Shown here: positions 40,584 through 42,383 of the stretch, one piece after another
Numbering within the stretch: position 1 is the stretch's first letter
Layout: the number at the start of each line of letters is the position of its first letter
NCBI GenBank assembly: GCA_020853815.1
Contig: JADYYE010000065.1
Location: forward strand, 1 to 42,383
Length of the DNA stretch: 42,383 nucleotides
Reading direction: 5' to 3'
DNA from: Phycisphaerales bacterium
GTDB taxonomy: Bacteria; Planctomycetota; Phycisphaerae; Phycisphaerales; UBA1924
Program-made: the position numbers and the translations under genes
The notes under the pieces: model-generated
Told to the model about the DNA's origin: nothing
Database searches by the model: none
The model's input: only the letters and a program-made list of their open reading frames with translations

Positions 40584-42383
40584 TTACTTCTTGGTGCCCT
40601 TCTGCTCTTCCAGGGCCTTTTCCATCAGATTCTTAGGCATGGCGCGGTATTCGAGGAACTCCATGCTGGCGCTGGCGCGGCCCTGGGACATGCCGCGGAT
40701 CGAGGTGGTGTAACCGAAGAGCTCGGAGAGCGGGATTTCAGAGGTGATGAGCTTCACGACGCCACGATCGTCGGTGTCGATGATCATGCCGCGGCGCGAG
40801 CTGATGTCGCCGGTGATGTTGCCGAGGTACTCGTTGGGGACGGTCACGACGACCTTCATGATCGGCTCGAGAAGGACCGGGCCGGCCTTCTCGGTGGCTT
40901 CCATGACGGCCAGGCGACCGGCCTGCTCGAAAGCGACCTGCGAGCTGTCGACCGCGTGCGACGAGCCGTCGACGATCTCGGCCTTGACGTTGATCATGGG
41001 GTAGCCGAACTTGACGCCCGTGACGCAGGTCTGGCGGATGCCGTACTCGACCGAGGAGATGTACTCCTTGGGGATCGAGCCGCCCACGACCTTGTTGACG
41101 ACGGCGATGCTGTCGGTGAAGTCGAGTCCGTCGGCCTTGGCCTGCTCGGCGGTGTAGGGCATGAGGTTGATGGTGCAGTCGCCGTACTGGCCGCGACCGC
41201 CGGTCTGCTTGACGAACTTGCCGCGGACCCACTCGGCTTTCTTGGTGATGGCCTCGCGGAACGAGACGCGGGGCTTGCCAACCTCGACGTTGATCTTCAT
41301 GTCGCGGACGAGCTTGTTGCGGATGATCTCGAGGTGGAGCTCGCCCATGCCGCTGATGATGGTCTGGGCGGTCTCGTCGTCGTAGGTGTAGCGGAAGCTG
41401 GGGTCCTCGCGCCGGATGGTGGCCAGGGCGTCCGAGAGACGGCGCTTGTCCTCGGTGCTCTTGGGCTCGATGGACATCGAGATGACGGGCTCGGGGAAGT
41501 GCATGCGCTCGAGGATGATGGGTTTTTCCTGATCGCAGAGCGTGTCGCCCGTGTAGCTGTCCTTGATGCCGACGACCGCGACGATGTTGCCGGCGGTGAC
41601 GGCGTCGAGCGGGATGCGGTTCTGGGCGTGCATCTCGAAGATGCGGCTGGCGTTCTCACGCTTGCCGTTGCCGGGGTTGAGGACGCGGTCGCCCTTGTTG
41701 AGGGTGCCGGAGTAGACGCGCATGTAGGTGAGGTCGCCGTGGGTGTCGGAGACGACCTTGAAGACAAGGGCCGAGAACGGCGCGGCCGCATCGTGCGGGC
41801 GCGTCATCTTCTTTTCCTTGTCGAGCGGATCGGTGCCCTCGACCTCGGGCTTCTCGGTGGGGGCGGGGAGGTAGTCAACGACCGCGTCGAGCAGGGCCTG
41901 CACGCCCATGTTGCGCAGCGCGGCGCCGCAGAGGACCGGGTAGCACGCGCGGGCGATGGTGCCCTTGCGCAGGGCGGCCTTGACCTCCTCCTCGCTGATG
42001 GGCTGCTCGTGGAGGTACTTGTCCATGAGGTGGTCGTCGAGTTCGGCGGCCTTCTCGACCATGTCGTGGTGCCACTTCTTGGCGATGTCCATCCACTCTT
42101 CGGGGATGGGCTTTTCCTTGGTGATCTCGCCCTGGTCGCCCTCGAAGTAGAGGGCCTTCATGCGCACCAGGTCGATGATGCCGACAAACTCGTTGCCCAC
42201 GCCGATCGGGTACTGGATCGGGATGCCGTTGGCGCCCAGGCGGCTCTTGATGGTGGCGAACGAGAAGTCGAAGTTGGCGCCGAGCTTGTCCATCTTGTTG
42301 ACGAAGCAGAGGCGCGGGACGCGGTAGCGATCGGCCTGACGCCAGACGGTCTCGGACTGGGCCTCAACGCCTTCCTTGCCGTC
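40584..42383 (-). CDS. fusA: Translation elongation factor G, 5' end cut by window edge
   Basis: About 599 aa visible; the beginning with the GTPase P-loop lies outside the window. EF-G drives ribosome translocation with GTP. The visible part starts in the G domain (GKEGVEAQSETVWRQADRYR, then FVNKMDKLGANF with the NKMD guanine-specificity motif). Domain II follows (PFSALVFKVVSDTHGDLTYM), domain III (RLSDALATIRREDPSF, GMGELHLEI), domain IV (SFREAITKKAEWVRGKFVKQ) and domain V ending in GYTTSIRGMSQGRASASMEF. The usual tail is followed by a short Lys-rich end. Past the stop come a hexamer repeat and a terminator. The str-operon partners are not visible here. Confidence 0.98.
   Translation of the reverse strand, partial: DGKEGVEAQSETVWRQADRYRVPRLCFVNKMDKLGANFDFSFATIKSRLGANGIPIQYPIGVGNEFVGIIDLVRMKALYFEGDQGEITKEKPIPEEWMDIAKKWHHDMVEKAAELDDHLMDKYLHEQPISEEEVKAALRKGTIARACYPVLCGAALRNMGVQALLDAVVDYLPAPTEKPEVEGTDPLDKEKKMTRPHDAAAPFSALVFKVVSDTHGDLTYMRVYSGTLNKGDRVLNPGNGKRENASRIFEMHAQNRIPLDAVTAGNIVAVVGIKDSYTGDTLCDQEKPIILERMHFPEPVISMSIEPKSTEDKRRLSDALATIRREDPSFRYTYDDETAQTIISGMGELHLEIIRNKLVRDMKINVEVGKPRVSFREAITKKAEWVRGKFVKQTGGRGQYGDCTINLMPYTAEQAKADGLDFTDSIAVVNKVVGGSIPKEYISSVEYGIRQTCVTGVKFGYPMINVKAEIVDGSSHAVDSSQVAFEQAGRLAVMEATEKAGPVLLEPIMKVVVTVPNEYLGNITGDISSRRGMIIDTDDRGVVKLITSEIPLSELFGYTTSIRGMSQGRASASMEFLEYRAMPKNLMEKALEEQKGTKK

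Overview
This is a high-GC window from a bacterium that most resembles the planctomycete class Phycisphaerae (inference). The clues are two secreted proteins ending in a duplicated dockerin-like module that finishes in Gly-Cys, a small membrane protein with a C-terminal CxxCGYDL/CPECG zinc ribbon, dispersed palindromic repeats between genes, and many lone housekeeping genes instead of the usual large operons. A meso-DAP-type murE indicates a peptidoglycan-making cell.

Layout. 1-5.7 kb: three tandem copies of a 97-bp inverted-repeat element, a TIGR03790-like secreted protein with dockerin, tRNA-Cys, a secreted protein with a duplicated domain, and a lone nuoH. 5.9-10.5 kb: a putative secreted metalloprotease with dockerin whose start is disturbed by an 8-bp tandem repeat, then a GH3-family acyl-acid conjugating enzyme with an alpha/beta hydrolase. 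10.5-17.9 kb: apt, divergent groES-aroA-M24 peptidase, murE, queA and a small unknown gene. 18-24 kb: a minus-strand run of deoC, zinc-ribbon membrane protein, full aldehyde dehydrogenase, a PrxQ-GNAT fusion and a half-length dehydrogenase without a catalytic domain. 24-33 kb: membrane-anchored hydrolase, RseP-like site-2 protease with about four PDZ modules, exported redoxin, DsbD-N-like lipoprotein, rhodanese-like lipoprotein lacking its cysteine, exported beta-carbonic anhydrase, mnmA and folE2. 33.5-42.4 kb: two polytopic membrane proteins, a small overlapping gene, trpD with a conserved unknown gene, an M28 peptidase, adk and fusA (cut by the right edge).

The most unusual signal lies between genes. 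Five copies of a 97-bp element (one decayed) have 11-bp perfect terminal inverted repeats and contain, on the minus strand, a GC hairpin followed by five T. Every copy lies 22-30 bases downstream of a minus-strand stop codon (in the triple array, the nearest copy), oriented so that this hairpin would terminate that gene. It therefore looks like a dispersed, possibly mobile terminator. A second layer consists of tandem repeats of 8 bp (several unrelated motifs) plus some of 7 or 6 bp, mostly starting shortly after stop codons, in two cases within 3 bases. One 8-bp array instead lies between a strong ribosome binding site and the body of the metalloprotease gene, where loss of one unit would join them in frame: a candidate phase-variable switch.

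Among proteins, the 18-24 kb cluster stands out: deoxyribose-phosphate aldolase makes acetaldehyde, an aldehyde dehydrogenase could oxidise it, a separate half-enzyme resembles the non-catalytic second domain of ALDH16 proteins, and a peroxiredoxin fused to an acetyltransferase sits between the two dehydrogenase genes. All functional assignments come from motif recognition by eye; no database search was possible.
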